From: Moellerella sp963519845
Lineage (GTDB): Bacteria; Pseudomonadota; Gammaproteobacteria; Enterobacterales; Enterobacteriaceae
Assembly: GCA_963519845.1 (NCBI GenBank)
Contig: CAUQNX010000015.1
Span: 1-64,000, forward strand
DNA length: 64,000 nucleotides
Direction of reading: 5' to 3'
Positions within the stretch are counted from its first letter, which is position 1. Every line of letters begins with the position of its first letter. The notes beneath the pieces were generated by a model. It did not search any database, was not told the origin of the DNA, and saw nothing but the letters and a program-made list of their open reading frames with translations. Below are positions 25,726 to 35,593 of this stretch, piece after piece. The position numbers were made by a program, and so were the translations under genes.

Positions 25726-27384
25726 TTACATAGTCCAAAAAAGAATGGCGAGTAACTGCGGAGAAATAATACGAAGAAACATAGCTAGCGGATAAACGGT
25801 GGCATAAGATAACGCTGGTGCCCCACTGGTTGGGTGGATATTATTCGCAAACGCCAAAGCGGGGGGATCTGTCATTGAGCCTGCGAGTACACCACATAGA
25901 CTCAAATAGTTCATCTTGCCAAAAATGCGTGCGATTAACCCAACAATAAATAACGGAATAAAAGTCATCATCATCCCATAGCCAATCCAAGTTAATCCAT
26001 CCCCTTTGATTAAGGTGTCAATAAAATCCCCACCTGAATTTAGCCCAACGACAGCCAAAAACATCACAATACCCAACTCTCTTAATGCAAGATTAGCGCT
26101 GGGCGGCATAAACCAATATAACTTACCAATGGTGCCTATACGCCCAAGGATCAGCGCTACAACTAAGGGACCTCCCGCTAATCCAAGTTTAAGAGCCACT
26201 GGGAAACCGGGAATAAACAGTGGGATCGAGCCTAAAACAACTCCCAGACCAATACCAATAAATACAGGTAACATTTGAACTTGCTGTAGTTTCTGTTTCG
26301 CATTACCAAGCAGTGCCGTGACCGCCTCAATTGATTCAGGCCGTCCGACGATATTAAGAATATCGCCAAACTGTAGCATCGAGTTATTATTTGCCACCAG
26401 CTCAATACCAGCTCGATTTAAACGCGTTACTACTACATCATATTTTTGTTTTAGATTTAAATCCCGTAGACGCTTACTTAATACCGTATCATTGGTCACC
26501 ACTACTCGCACCGATTGCAACAAAGTGCCAGAGGTGGATAGTGAGACCTCAACTTCTTCGCCTAACACTATTCGGACTTTATTTAAGTCATCTTTTTGCC
26601 CAACCACATGAAGCAAATCACCGACTTGAATCACCGTAGTTGGCTGAGGAACAACCAGCATCTCTCCCCGTTTTAAGCGAGAACAAACAATATCATCGCT
26701 GTTTAATAAGGGAATATCACGCATCATTAATCCATCTAAATTTGGATTTTTGATCGCAATATTCATGGTTTGCAGTAACTCACGTTGATGATAATTTTGG
26801 TTATCAAACTCTTTTGCTTCTTGATCAATTTTTACCTTCATGATCAAGCGGATCATCCACATCACCAGCAAAATACCGCAAATCCCCATCGGATAGGCCA
26901 TCGCATAGCCCATTCCCATTTGGCTTATTAAGACAGGATCTGAACCTAAATCAGATAAAATTTGCTGTGCCGCACCCAAGGAAGGGGTATTAGTTACCGC
27001 ACCAGAAAAGATCCCGAGCAGAATAGGCAATGGAATATCGGCGATTTTATAAATAATCGCCGTAACGACTGCGCCAAGGATAATAATTAAAATAGCAAAA
27101 CCATTTAATTTCAATCCTGAAACGCGTAATGAGGAGAAAAAACCGGGGCCAACTTGAATACCTATCGTATAGACAAACAGGATCAAACCGAATTCTTGAA
27201 TAAAATGCAGCATATGGCTATTAAGTTGTAAGCCGTATACCTGAGCGAAATGTCCGACAATAATACCGCCGAACAATACGCCCCCGATACCTAATCCAAC
27301 ACTACGGACTTTCCAATTACCAATCCATAGACCTAATGCCGCCGCTAACGCCAACAAGCTAACAGTAAGAGCTAATTCACTCAT
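25726..27384 (-). CDS. yidE: YidE, putative transporter of the AspT/YidE/YbjL family
   Basis: A 552-aa membrane protein made of five N-terminal TM helices (to about residue 185), two central TrkA-C/RCK-C regulatory domains (about 190-280 and 285-365, GEMLVVPQPTTVIQVGDLLHVVG and NRAGIELVANNNSMLQFGDILNIVG) and five or six C-terminal TM helices. Each half carries the family motif region (GAVTNTPSLGAAQQIL; GSMTDPPALAFANN). AspT exchanges aspartate for alanine, but the substrate of YidE is unknown. E. coli YidE has 553 aa. In E. coli the neighbours are ibpBA, yidQ and yidR; here ibpBA is absent. Confidence 0.93.
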   Translation of the reverse strand: MSELALTVSLLALAAALGLWIGNWKVRSVGLGIGGVLFGGIIVGHFAQVYGLQLNSHMLHFIQEFGLILFVYTIGIQVGPGFFSSLRVSGLKLNGFAILIIILGAVVTAIIYKIADIPLPILLGIFSGAVTNTPSLGAAQQILSDLGSDPVLISQMGMGYAMAYPMGICGILLVMWMIRLIMKVKIDQEAKEFDNQNYHQRELLQTMNIAIKNPNLDGLMMRDIPLLNSDDIVCSRLKRGEMLVVPQPTTVIQVGDLLHVVGQKDDLNKVRIVLGEEVEVSLSTSGTLLQSVRVVVTNDTVLSKRLRDLNLKQKYDVVVTRLNRAGIELVANNNSMLQFGDILNIVGRPESIEAVTALLGNAKQKLQQVQMLPVFIGIGLGVVLGSIPLFIPGFPVALKLGLAGGPLVVALILGRIGTIGKLYWFMPPSANLALRELGIVMFLAVVGLNSGGDFIDTLIKGDGLTWIGYGMMMTFIPLFIVGLIARIFGKMNYLSLCGVLAGSMTDPPALAFANNIHPTSGAPALSYATVYPLAMFLRIISPQLLAILFWTM

Positions 27385-27746
27385 AAACCGTGTTCCTTTT
27401 CTGACGAACAGTCGCTAACAATGACTTATCGAGTACCTTAAAATAACTGAATCGATTGTGCCAAATAAAAATCAACTAAGATGTGTAATGCGCCACAAAT
27501 AGAGTATATTAATTTCAGTGAATGATAAAACAGACTGTTTTTGACTAATTCTACAAAATAACGACCATTTTATTATCTAAATTAATAAATTTATACGATA
27601 AACTAATAGAATATAAACCCTCATTACAGGTATAGTAGAGACGGCGATTAATTTATTTTTGGTGAAATGAGTAAGTGTGAAATTTAATATGCCCCATTAT
27701 TGATTCCCCCTAAAAAAATCAATAACAAATCTAGTCTAGGAATGAT
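27385..27746. other. divergent intergenic region yidE / yidQ
   Basis: 362 bp, AT-rich. A hairpin (ttattgatt at 27697-27705 with aatcaataa at 27717-27725) lies in the yidQ leader just before its ribosome-binding site. No small heat-shock gene or remnant is seen, although ibpA and ibpB occupy this place in E. coli. Confidence 0.5.
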
Positions 27747-28058
27747 ATGAAAAACGTGCTGTTAAAAGGGGTATTGCTATCTCTTAGTTCATTTTTTGTG
27801 GGTGGTTGTTCGAGTATTATGACTCATGCAGGACCACCTCAAGGTTATTATTCTGGCTCAAAAAACAGCGTCAATATGATCAAGGATGAAGATACAGGTT
27901 GGGTAATGAAACCACTGCTGGCAATTGATCTGCCCTTTTCAGCCTTAATAGATACGGTATTAATCCCCTATGATTATGCCAGATCAGACAATGACCCATC
28001 TCAAGAATCACCGAAAATGCGCATTGAAGCTTTAGAGAGCGCTAATCGCAGTAAGTGA
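27747..28058 (+). CDS. yidQ: YceK/YidQ-family lipoprotein
   Basis: A 103-aa protein with a lipoprotein signal peptide ending in F-V-G-G-C21 (lipobox), so Cys21 should be lipidated. Ser at +2 favours outer-membrane sorting. The mature part has the family pattern SSIMTHAGPPQGYYSGSKN and LLAIDLPFSALIDTVLIPYDYARS. Function unknown. It is followed by yidR in convergent orientation, as in the E. coli cluster. Confidence 0.88.
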   Translation: MKNVLLKGVLLSLSSFFVGGCSSIMTHAGPPQGYYSGSKNSVNMIKDEDTGWVMKPLLAIDLPFSALIDTVLIPYDYARSDNDPSQESPKMRIEALESANRSK

Positions 28059-28076
28059 TTTTCTGTTATTAAGTAT

Positions 28077-28112
28077 AAATAAGAATAGAAATAGAATTTT
28101 CTATTCTTATTT
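28077..28112. terminator. bidirectional terminator yidQ / yidR
   Basis: A perfect 15-bp stem (28077-28091 with 28098-28112) with a six-base loop, AT-rich with T-rich ends on both strands. It lies 18 bases after the yidQ stop and between convergent genes. Confidence 0.72.
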
Positions 28113-28238
28113 AGCAAGATATTCTATAAATAAAAAATGATTATACTTACATATATATTTAAGTTTTATTTACTAGTGTAATTTAATTTATGTATTTACA
28201 TTAATAAATTAATGGTAATTACAATTCAAGTAACAGAT

Positions 28239-29537
28239 TTATTCCAATAATAAACCTGTCTCAATCGTAAATAACTGCCGAAATCCATCAATATCACGCA
28301 TAAATGCGACTTTTGTATTATCTGGTGAAAAAACAATAGCATCAGGACAAATGTTAATATTTGAACGATCTATCAGACTTAACATTTCGCCACTGAATAC
28401 ATCACACAACACCAGACTGTTATCATAAATTAAAGCAATGTATTGGCCTTTATGATCCCAACTAAATGCAGACTGTACTCCCGTTTCACCATAAGTAATT
28501 TGTCTTAATTTCCCCTCTGCTGTGGAGACTAGCCATAGCTGCACAATACCCAGCTCATCTTTACGCAAACAAGCAATTTGGCAACCATCAGGTGATGTTC
28601 GTAACCAATGCCGAGGCTGATTAACAACACCGGGATGACTAAGATGATGAGTAAAAGTCAGGCGTCGCTGCTGAATGTTTTTAGGTGGGGAAGGCAGTCG
28701 CTGCTCAGTTCCTTGTAAGGGATATTGTCCCTGCTGCTTCATCTCTTGTGGATCATCAGGCAAATCCACAATAAAAATCTCTGGCACTATCTCCCCCGTC
28801 TCAGTATGGGTATCGCCCAAAAAGACAATCGCACGTGATTGCCATTGGCTCTGTTTATTGCGATAGCCCTTCTCTCCTACCCAACCCTCCTCATAAGCTC
28901 GGCTAATATCATCGCTACCAAGTCGAGGTGTGGTGTGGGTTTCTGTGATCTGACAGCAAAAGTAGTTACCATCATACTCTCGAGAGTGAACAGGGTTACT
29001 AATTTGCACAGGACCAACAGGTACAGCAACGGCAATATTTCGCTGATCGCGGGCGATATCAAGTTCATGCATTACATGGTCGTTATAGGTAAAGCTTAAC
29101 CATTTTCCATCTGGGCTAAAAACATGAACATGAGTCCCCCCCCTTAAGGCACCGGCCACGTAGGGAGGCGTCAAACTCAATGCTTCTATGTTATGACTGA
29201 TATTCAATTCTCCGTCATTGACGTACACACCGCGTCGATGATGAAAGTCATAGTGCCAGTTGTCATCGGGATTCTCAGGGCCATGAATAAAAGCATAACG
29301 GGGTGGTTCATCAGGACTGACAGTGACTACACCCACATAAGCACCTTGGGTCGCTTGATAAATTATCGTCGTTTCTAGGTTAGTGACATGAATTTTTTCA
29401 ATGGTTAGCCCAGTAAATGAAGCGCCATTGGGGCGAACATCATAAACCAGATATTGGCTATCTGGTGTCCAGACATTAATATTGGTAAGCTGATGGTTAC
29501 GTGAGTCGAAAGTAATCTGACGTTCTTTATATGGCAT
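28239..29537 (-). CDS. yidR: DUF3748 beta-propeller-like protein YidR
   Basis: A 432-aa protein with repeated WD/TolB-like strands (for example VFSPDGKWLSFTY, RTSPDGCQIACLR, AFSWDHKGQYIALIY, VFSPDNTKVAFMR), which indicate a six- or seven-bladed beta-propeller. It matches E. coli YidR (about 415 aa) of the DUF3748 family. There is no signal peptide, so it is probably cytoplasmic. Function is not known; the fold suggests ligand or protein binding. Confidence 0.9.
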   Translation of the reverse strand: MPYKERQITFDSRNHQLTNINVWTPDSQYLVYDVRPNGASFTGLTIEKIHVTNLETTIIYQATQGAYVGVVTVSPDEPPRYAFIHGPENPDDNWHYDFHHRRGVYVNDGELNISHNIEALSLTPPYVAGALRGGTHVHVFSPDGKWLSFTYNDHVMHELDIARDQRNIAVAVPVGPVQISNPVHSREYDGNYFCCQITETHTTPRLGSDDISRAYEEGWVGEKGYRNKQSQWQSRAIVFLGDTHTETGEIVPEIFIVDLPDDPQEMKQQGQYPLQGTEQRLPSPPKNIQQRRLTFTHHLSHPGVVNQPRHWLRTSPDGCQIACLRKDELGIVQLWLVSTAEGKLRQITYGETGVQSAFSWDHKGQYIALIYDNSLVLCDVFSGEMLSLIDRSNINICPDAIVFSPDNTKVAFMRDIDGFRQLFTIETGLLLE

Positions 29538-29693
29538 TTTATACCTGACCTGTAATTGTCTATTACCGAATAGGGAATGAGTTTCAGATTATAAAAACTA
29601 ATTAAACGGGAGTGCTACTAGAAAATCTCAGTCGAGAATTTACCATGAGCACTTTACCCTTAACACTACATTTAGTGACCAATTAAAACTATT

Positions 29694-30308
29694 ATGCTAC
29701 TCAGTATTCTCTATATCATAGGAATTACCGCTGAAGCCATGACAGGTGCTTTAGCTGCAGGACGCCGAAAAATGGATGTTTTCGGTGTCATAATTATTGC
29801 ATCAGCAACTGCTATTGGTGGTGGAACTGTTCGCGATATGATTTTAGGACATTATCCTCTTGGTTGGGTAAAGCATCCTGAATATATTGTCACTGTCGCC
29901 TGCGCTGCGGTCATTACCATTTGGATAGCACCGATGATGAAACACTTGCGTCGCCTATTTTTGGTATTAGATGCCATTGGGCTGATTGTGTTTTCAATTT
30001 TAGGTGCACAAATCGCGCTAGATATGAACTATAGTCCGATTATTGCAGCCATTGCAGCAGTGATTACTGGCGTTTTTGGCGGTGTATTGCGAGATATGCT
30101 CTGCAATACTATTCCATTGGTATTCCAAAAAGAGGTTTATGCAGGCGTCTCTTTTGCAGCAGCTTGGCTATATATTGGTCTACTCTATACACCATTACCC
30201 AAAGATATCGTTGTTATTATTACTTTGGTCGCGGGTTTAAGCGCTCGATTGATCGCCATACGCTACCGCCTTGGATTACCTGTATTTAATTATGATACCC
30301 CTGACTGA
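29694..30308 (+). CDS. yicG: YicG, UPF0126/TRIC-type membrane protein
   Basis: A 204-aa protein with about seven TM helices made of two homologous halves, each with a Gly-rich motif (GGGTVRDMILGHYPLGWV and GVFGGVLRDMLCNTIP). These motifs define the bacterial relatives of trimeric intracellular cation channels. The transported solute is not settled. The C-terminal half ends in a polar tail. It precedes ligB in convergent orientation and keeps the E. coli order yicG-ligB-gmk. Confidence 0.9.
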   Translation: MLLSILYIIGITAEAMTGALAAGRRKMDVFGVIIIASATAIGGGTVRDMILGHYPLGWVKHPEYIVTVACAAVITIWIAPMMKHLRRLFLVLDAIGLIVFSILGAQIALDMNYSPIIAAIAAVITGVFGGVLRDMLCNTIPLVFQKEVYAGVSFAAAWLYIGLLYTPLPKDIVVIITLVAGLSARLIAIRYRLGLPVFNYDTPD

Positions 30309-30395
30309 TAAGAACTAAACTTACCCCAGCCCGATTATATGCCGCCCTCTCTCTATATAATGATTTATCGAATGAGCGGCGGCCTGCTCTCCTCC

Positions 30396-32207
30396 TCACT
30401 CATCAGGTTGAAAATCAAATCCCGCAATATTTTCCTGCTGTAGTCGAGCAATAATTAGTTCAAGTGCGGGCAATGCCAAAAATTGAGTTAATTTCTTCTT
30501 TTGATTCGCCGTCAGCTTAACTTGCTCAGCAAATAGCTCAGTTTTTAATTGAGACCAACTAATGACCTGCGCCAATTGTTGCTCTGATAAAGGTACGCCA
30601 AGGCCCTTTAACCAGAACCGCAATGGCTGCTGCTTGGCTTGCTCAAACTGGCTAATCATATGCTGCCATTTTTTCTGACTCAGCGGCTCAGTTGACCAAG
30701 CCTGCTGTTGACCCAATAAAAGCCAATCTACCAATGTTAAGGTGGGCGCTTCATTGGTCATATCCTGATGATCGGCGATTTTCTGCTGGTTACGCAGCTG
30801 TAAATTGATTAGTAGACGCCATGTGCTTTCGCTAACGCCCTTTATTTTTAACTGTTTTCCTAACCATATTAACCGTGCAAGAAATTGTTGATGGCACTCC
30901 AATGAATAGCTAAAACAACTCAACCAATTATAATTCTGTAATAAGTCATATTGTGGGTGATCTCTGTTTTGTTGCCGCCATACCACCTCTTCAATTTTAG
31001 GAATACTATGTCCTCCCAATGCCACTTTGACCTGATCGCCGGGCAGCAGATCACTTTTTTTCCAATGGCTAATGGGACCTAAACTAATACGTTGAACTTT
31101 TTTGTCATCAATTTTAATCGGAGCAATAATCGCGATCACACTAGTGCGCCCTGTTCGCCCTACGCGAAATTGAAGATCTTTAATTTCTGCGACTTGCGTC
31201 TGTAAGGGATATTTCCACGCAACTGACCAGCTATTTCTGCCAACTTGCCAAGCAGCGCTGGGAGGCAAAGGAAACTGCTTTAACACCACGCCATCGGAGG
31301 CAAATGGCATTGGCTGTTGATAATAGTAGTTACGCCACTGTTCAACTTGCTGAAAGTCTTCAATTGGATGAGTGTGTTGTACGGCTAATTTAAATCCCCA
31401 CTCTGTTAATTCAGTTAACTGTTTTTGCATATCTGCTGGGCCATCCGGCCAACTCCAGATAAATAAATCAATATCCGGCTCCGGCTTACTGGGAGCTTTT
31501 TTTCTCATCATCCAGCCAGCGATTTTATTACGTGCATTTTGCCCACCCGTGGCCGATTGCACATGTTGGTTTAAGCGCCAAAATAGCTCAGCTTGCAGCA
31601 CTAATTTATCAGGGCCATTTTTGATGGATAAAGGGATCGCCGGAATAAAACTCGCCTTACTCAACCAATTTTGTCCTTGTTTACCATCCCCTCGGCTAAT
31701 CAGTGAAGCCAGCTGACCTTGTTGATAAACCAACGTGACAGCAACTCCATCAATTTTAGGTTGTAGCCAAACCTGTTTACGTCGCTTTAACCAGCGTTCG
31801 ATTTCAGCTGATTGATATTTTTTCAGTCCTGTATGAGGAATAGGATGCAGTAGCTTATTTTTACCTTTATCGAGATTAAGTGGCGGAATTTCTACCGACT
31901 GACCTAAACATTGCTGCCACTGCTGGGAGGTTTCCAATAGTTGGTCGTAAACTTCATCTTCTATAAGACTCTGACCTGAATCACGATAAATACGATCCCA
32001 TTCAGATAGATCATAATTTAATTGTTTTATTTCTTGAGTTAATTTTTCAGCTGACCATATAGGACAATCTAATCGGCGATTATCTTGCTTAAGATTTTTT
32101 TGCCCATAAGAAGATGAAATTAGGATGAAAAATAGAATTCCCCAAGCCATAACAAACAAAAATAAAATACCAAGGCGATTTAATAGAAGCTGTAATTTGA
32201 TTTTCAT
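30396..32207 (-). CDS. ligB: NAD-dependent DNA ligase LigB
   Basis: A 603-aa second NAD+-dependent DNA ligase (E. coli LigB has 560 aa). The adenylated lysine is K151 in QPKIDGVAV. Other nucleotidyltransferase motifs are LISRGDGKQG, FASDGVVLKQF and SWSVAWKYPLQT, followed by an OB fold (GRTGRTSVIAIIAP) and a helix-hairpin-helix region. The zinc finger and BRCT domain of LigA are missing, as in the family. The N-terminus is a strong hydrophobic segment (about residues 12-33) after KIKLQLLLNR, which resembles a signal anchor; E. coli LigB also begins with a signal-like stretch. AAGGATG before ATG supports this start. Confidence 0.92.
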   Translation of the reverse strand: MKIKLQLLLNRLGILFLFVMAWGILFFILISSSYGQKNLKQDNRRLDCPIWSAEKLTQEIKQLNYDLSEWDRIYRDSGQSLIEDEVYDQLLETSQQWQQCLGQSVEIPPLNLDKGKNKLLHPIPHTGLKKYQSAEIERWLKRRKQVWLQPKIDGVAVTLVYQQGQLASLISRGDGKQGQNWLSKASFIPAIPLSIKNGPDKLVLQAELFWRLNQHVQSATGGQNARNKIAGWMMRKKAPSKPEPDIDLFIWSWPDGPADMQKQLTELTEWGFKLAVQHTHPIEDFQQVEQWRNYYYQQPMPFASDGVVLKQFPLPPSAAWQVGRNSWSVAWKYPLQTQVAEIKDLQFRVGRTGRTSVIAIIAPIKIDDKKVQRISLGPISHWKKSDLLPGDQVKVALGGHSIPKIEEVVWRQQNRDHPQYDLLQNYNWLSCFSYSLECHQQFLARLIWLGKQLKIKGVSESTWRLLINLQLRNQQKIADHQDMTNEAPTLTLVDWLLLGQQQAWSTEPLSQKKWQHMISQFEQAKQQPLRFWLKGLGVPLSEQQLAQVISWSQLKTELFAEQVKLTANQKKKLTQFLALPALELIIARLQQENIAGFDFQPDE

Positions 32208-32484
32208 AATGCATCCTTATAAAAACGTTATTGCATTATGCAAACCTCCTCATTTACTATCCCTTATACTAATCGTCATTTGCGTGATACTTGGCAAATA
32301 CAATTTAAATTCCATAAGCCGAAATTATTTTTTGGGATGCGCCGCACAAAGCGAGAATTGCAGCTAGCTAAAAATATTTTTTATGCTTCTGTGATAACGC
32401 TGCATGTTTGCTCGAGTACGTGTATACTATCTGGGGATTTATCACCCTGTTTATGTTTAACCCTCGTTCAAGCAAGAAGCCATC

Positions 32485-33108
32485 ATGATGCACGGAACCC
32501 TATATATTGTTTCTGCCCCCAGTGGAGCAGGAAAATCGAGCCTTATTCAGGCTCTACTCAAAACTCAGCCACTGTATGATACTCAGGTCTCTGTATCTCA
32601 TACGACTCGCTCAATGCGCCCTGGCGAAATTCATGGTGAGCATTACTATTTTATTTCTCAGGACGAGTTCCTGAAAATGATAGAAGAAGATGCATTTTTA
32701 GAGCACGCCTCTGTTTTTGGTAATTATTACGGAACCTCTCGTAAAGTGATCGAAGATGTCCTGAAAAGTGGTGTGGATATTTTTCTCGATATCGACTGGC
32801 AGGGGGCGAAACAGATTCGTCACAGTATGCCGACTGCACGTAGTATTTTTATTCTGCCACCTTCGCAAGATGAACTGTATCGCCGTCTGCGTGGTCGAGG
32901 TCAGGATAGTGATGAAGTGATTAAAAAGCGTATGGCTCAGGCTGTGGCTGAAATTGAACATTATGATGAGTACGATTATCTGATCGTCAATGATGATTTC
33001 AATACGGCACTAGCCGATCTACAATCTATTATTCGTTCTGAACGCCTGCGTCTAGAGCGTCAAATTCAGCGGCATGATGCTTTAATCAGCAAATTATTAG
33101 CAGACTGA
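32485..33108 (+). CDS. gmk: guanylate kinase
   Basis: Phosphorylates GMP to GDP. The 207-aa protein has the P-loop SAPSGAGKSSL (residues 10-20) and GMP-binding SHTTRSMRPGE and FGNYYGTS. The ATG at 32485 gives exactly the E. coli length (MMHGTLY versus MAQGTLY); the second ATG is less likely. It starts the run gmk-rpoZ-spoT-trmH-recG. The 277-bp gap to ligB must hold its promoter (a TATACT at 32423-32428 is a candidate -10 without a good -35). Confidence 0.97.
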   Translation: MMHGTLYIVSAPSGAGKSSLIQALLKTQPLYDTQVSVSHTTRSMRPGEIHGEHYYFISQDEFLKMIEEDAFLEHASVFGNYYGTSRKVIEDVLKSGVDIFLDIDWQGAKQIRHSMPTARSIFILPPSQDELYRRLRGRGQDSDEVIKKRMAQAVAEIEHYDEYDYLIVNDDFNTALADLQSIIRSERLRLERQIQRHDALISKLLAD

Positions 33109-33166
33109 GTCGAGATTCAGTATCATACCAAGTCATTTTTTATATCTTTTTTGGAGTAGCATATTT

Positions 33167-33442
33167 ATGGCACGCGTAACCGTTCAAGACGCAGTAGAGA
33201 AAATTGGTAACCGCTTTGACCTCGTATTGGTCGCGGCTCGTCGAGCTCGTCAACTGCAGTTTGGAGGCAAAGACGCCCTGGTTCCAGAAGAAAATGATAA
33301 AGTGACCGTTATCGCTCTCCGTGAAATTGAAGAAGGATTGATTAACGCACATATCCTTGACGTCCGTGAGCGCCAGGAGCAACAAGAGCAAGAAGCAGCT
33401 GAAATGCAAGCCGTATCTGCTATCGCTGAAGGTCGTCGCTAA
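33167..33442 (+). CDS. rpoZ: RNA polymerase omega subunit
   Basis: The 91-aa omega subunit, the same length as in E. coli (ARVTVQDAVEKIGNRFDLVL). It binds beta-prime, aids assembly and forms one ppGpp site of RNA polymerase, which fits its place directly before spoT. TTGGAG precedes the ATG. Gap to spoT is 19 bases. Confidence 0.98.
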   Translation: MARVTVQDAVEKIGNRFDLVLVAARRARQLQFGGKDALVPEENDKVTVIALREIEEGLINAHILDVRERQEQQEQEAAEMQAVSAIAEGRR

Positions 33443-33461
33443 TAATTAAGGTAGGTCTGCC

Positions 33462-35591
33462 TTGTATCTGTTCGAAAGCCTGAATCAAATCATTCAGAAG
33501 TATCTGCCCGCAGAGCAGATAGATTTACTGAAAAAAGCGTATGTCGTGGCGCGGAATGCTCATGAAGGGCAGACTCGTTCAAGCGGAGAACCTTATATCA
33601 CGCATCCGGTCGCCGTTGCTTGTATTCTGGCAGAGATGCGACTTGATCATGAAACGCTGATCGCAGCACTACTTCATGATGTGATTGAAGATACGCCAGC
33701 GACATTTCAGGACATTGAAGAGCTATTTGGAACCGCCGTTGCCGGATTGGTAGAGGGGGTTTCTAAACTCGACAAACTGAACTTTCGCGATAAGAAAGAG
33801 GCTCAGGCAGAGAACTTTCGTAAAATGATCATGGCGATGGTGCAAGATATCCGCGTCATTTTGATCAAATTAGCAGACCGAACCCACAATATGCGCACAT
33901 TGGGCTCTCTCAGGCCCGATAAGCGCAGACGTATTGCGCGCGAGACACTCGAAATCTACAGTCCTTTGGCTCATCGCCTTGGGATACACCATATTAAAAC
34001 TGAACTCGAAGAGTTAGGTTTTGAAGCCCTGTATCCAAATCGCTACCGTGTTATCAAAGAGGTCGTGAAATCGGCTCGTGGTAACCGCAAAGAGATGATC
34101 CAAAAAATCCTGTCAGAGATCGAGGGTCGACTCACTGAAGCGGGCATTCCTTGCCGAGTCAGTGGTCGCGAAAAACATCTTTACTCCATTTACCAGAAGA
34201 TGCATCTCAAAGAGCAACGTTTCCATTCGATTATGGATATCTATGCTTTCAGAGTGATCGTCCGTGAAGTCGATACTTGCTATCGTGTTTTGGGTCAGAT
34301 GCACAATCTGTATAAGCCACGTGTTGGCCGTATTAAAGATTATATCGCTATCCCGAAAGCTAACGGATATCAATCACTACACTCCTCACTTATCGGCCCA
34401 CATGGGGTTCCTGTTGAAGTGCAAATTCGTACTGAAGATATGGACCAAATGGCAGAGATGGGTGTTGCTGCACACTGGGCGTATAAAGAGCAAGGTGAGC
34501 CCGGCACCACTGCACAAGTCCGCGCTCAACGCTGGATGCAGAGTCTATTAGAGTTACAGCAAAGCGCTGGCAACTCATTTGAATTTATCGAAAGTGTTAA
34601 ATCCGATCTTTTCCCCGATGAAATCTACGTGTTCACACCAGAAGGCCGCATTGTTGAACTGCCAACCAATTCAACACCGGTCGATTTTGCCTATGCGGTT
34701 CATACCGATATTGGCCATGCCTGTGTGGGCGCTCGGGTAGATCGCCAGCCTTATCCCCTGTCGCAGCCCCTGAATAGTGGGCAGACAGTAGAAATCATTA
34801 CCGCACCGGGCGCACGTCCTAATGCCGCATGGCTCAATTTTGTCGTTAGCTCAAAAGCGCGCGCCAAAATCCGCCAATTATTGAAGAATCTCAAACGTGA
34901 AGATTCCATCAGCTTAGGTCGCCGTTTATTAAATCACGCCTTAGGTGATGGTAAAAAAATTAGCGATATTCCACAAGATAGCCTATCTGCGGAACTGACC
35001 CGCATGAAACTAGGTAGTATCGATGATCTTCTGGCGGAAATTGGCTTAGGCAATGCGATGAGTGTGGTTGTAGCGAGAAATCTGCTCGGTAATGGTCAAC
35101 TCTCCGATAGCCCAGTTAATCTCAGCAAAGAAGGCATTGACGGGCGTAATAAATTGCCTATCAAAGGAGCTGATGGCGTATTAATTACCTTTGCAAAATG
35201 TTGCCGCCCTATTCCTGGCGATCCTATTATTGCCCATGTTAGTCCTGGTAAAGGTCTTGTGATCCATCATGAGTCTTGTCGTAATATTCGTGGCTATCAA
35301 AAAGAGGCTGATAAATTTATGCCTGTTGAGTGGGACAAAGATGTCGATAGCGATTTTATCGCTGAAATTAAAATCGACATGATTAACCACCAAGGCGCAT
35401 TTGCTAACCTCACCGCCGCGATTAATGATGCAAACTCAAGCATTCAAAGTATGAATACTGAAGAGAAGGATGGCCGCGTTTATTGCGCCTTTATCCGTTT
35501 GACGACCAAAAATCGTATTCAATTAGCCAATGTAATGCGTAAAATCCGGATTATGCCCGATGTTTTACGTGTTAGCCGTAATCGTAATTAG
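33462..35591 (+). CDS. spoT: bifunctional (p)ppGpp synthase/hydrolase SpoT
   Basis: Controls the alarmone ppGpp. The 709-aa protein has the hydrolase HD domain (H72-D73 in AALLHDVIED), the synthetase domain (YAFRVIVREVDTCYRVLGQMH and GYQSLHSSLIGP), a TGS domain (about 388-447, VFTPEGRIVELPTNSTPVDFAYA), a conserved-Cys/zinc-finger region (FAKCCRPIPGDPI) and a C-terminal ACT domain (about 635-709). As in E. coli, translation starts at TTG (33462), which keeps expression low. It sits in the gmk-rpoZ-spoT-trmH-recG operon; trmH starts two bases after its stop. Confidence 0.97.
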   Translation: MYLFESLNQIIQKYLPAEQIDLLKKAYVVARNAHEGQTRSSGEPYITHPVAVACILAEMRLDHETLIAALLHDVIEDTPATFQDIEELFGTAVAGLVEGVSKLDKLNFRDKKEAQAENFRKMIMAMVQDIRVILIKLADRTHNMRTLGSLRPDKRRRIARETLEIYSPLAHRLGIHHIKTELEELGFEALYPNRYRVIKEVVKSARGNRKEMIQKILSEIEGRLTEAGIPCRVSGREKHLYSIYQKMHLKEQRFHSIMDIYAFRVIVREVDTCYRVLGQMHNLYKPRVGRIKDYIAIPKANGYQSLHSSLIGPHGVPVEVQIRTEDMDQMAEMGVAAHWAYKEQGEPGTTAQVRAQRWMQSLLELQQSAGNSFEFIESVKSDLFPDEIYVFTPEGRIVELPTNSTPVDFAYAVHTDIGHACVGARVDRQPYPLSQPLNSGQTVEIITAPGARPNAAWLNFVVSSKARAKIRQLLKNLKREDSISLGRRLLNHALGDGKKISDIPQDSLSAELTRMKLGSIDDLLAEIGLGNAMSVVVARNLLGNGQLSDSPVNLSKEGIDGRNKLPIKGADGVLITFAKCCRPIPGDPIIAHVSPGKGLVIHHESCRNIRGYQKEADKFMPVEWDKDVDSDFIAEIKIDMINHQGAFANLTAAINDANSSIQSMNTEEKDGRVYCAFIRLTTKNRIQLANVMRKIRIMPDVLRVSRNRN

Positions 35592-35593
35592 CT

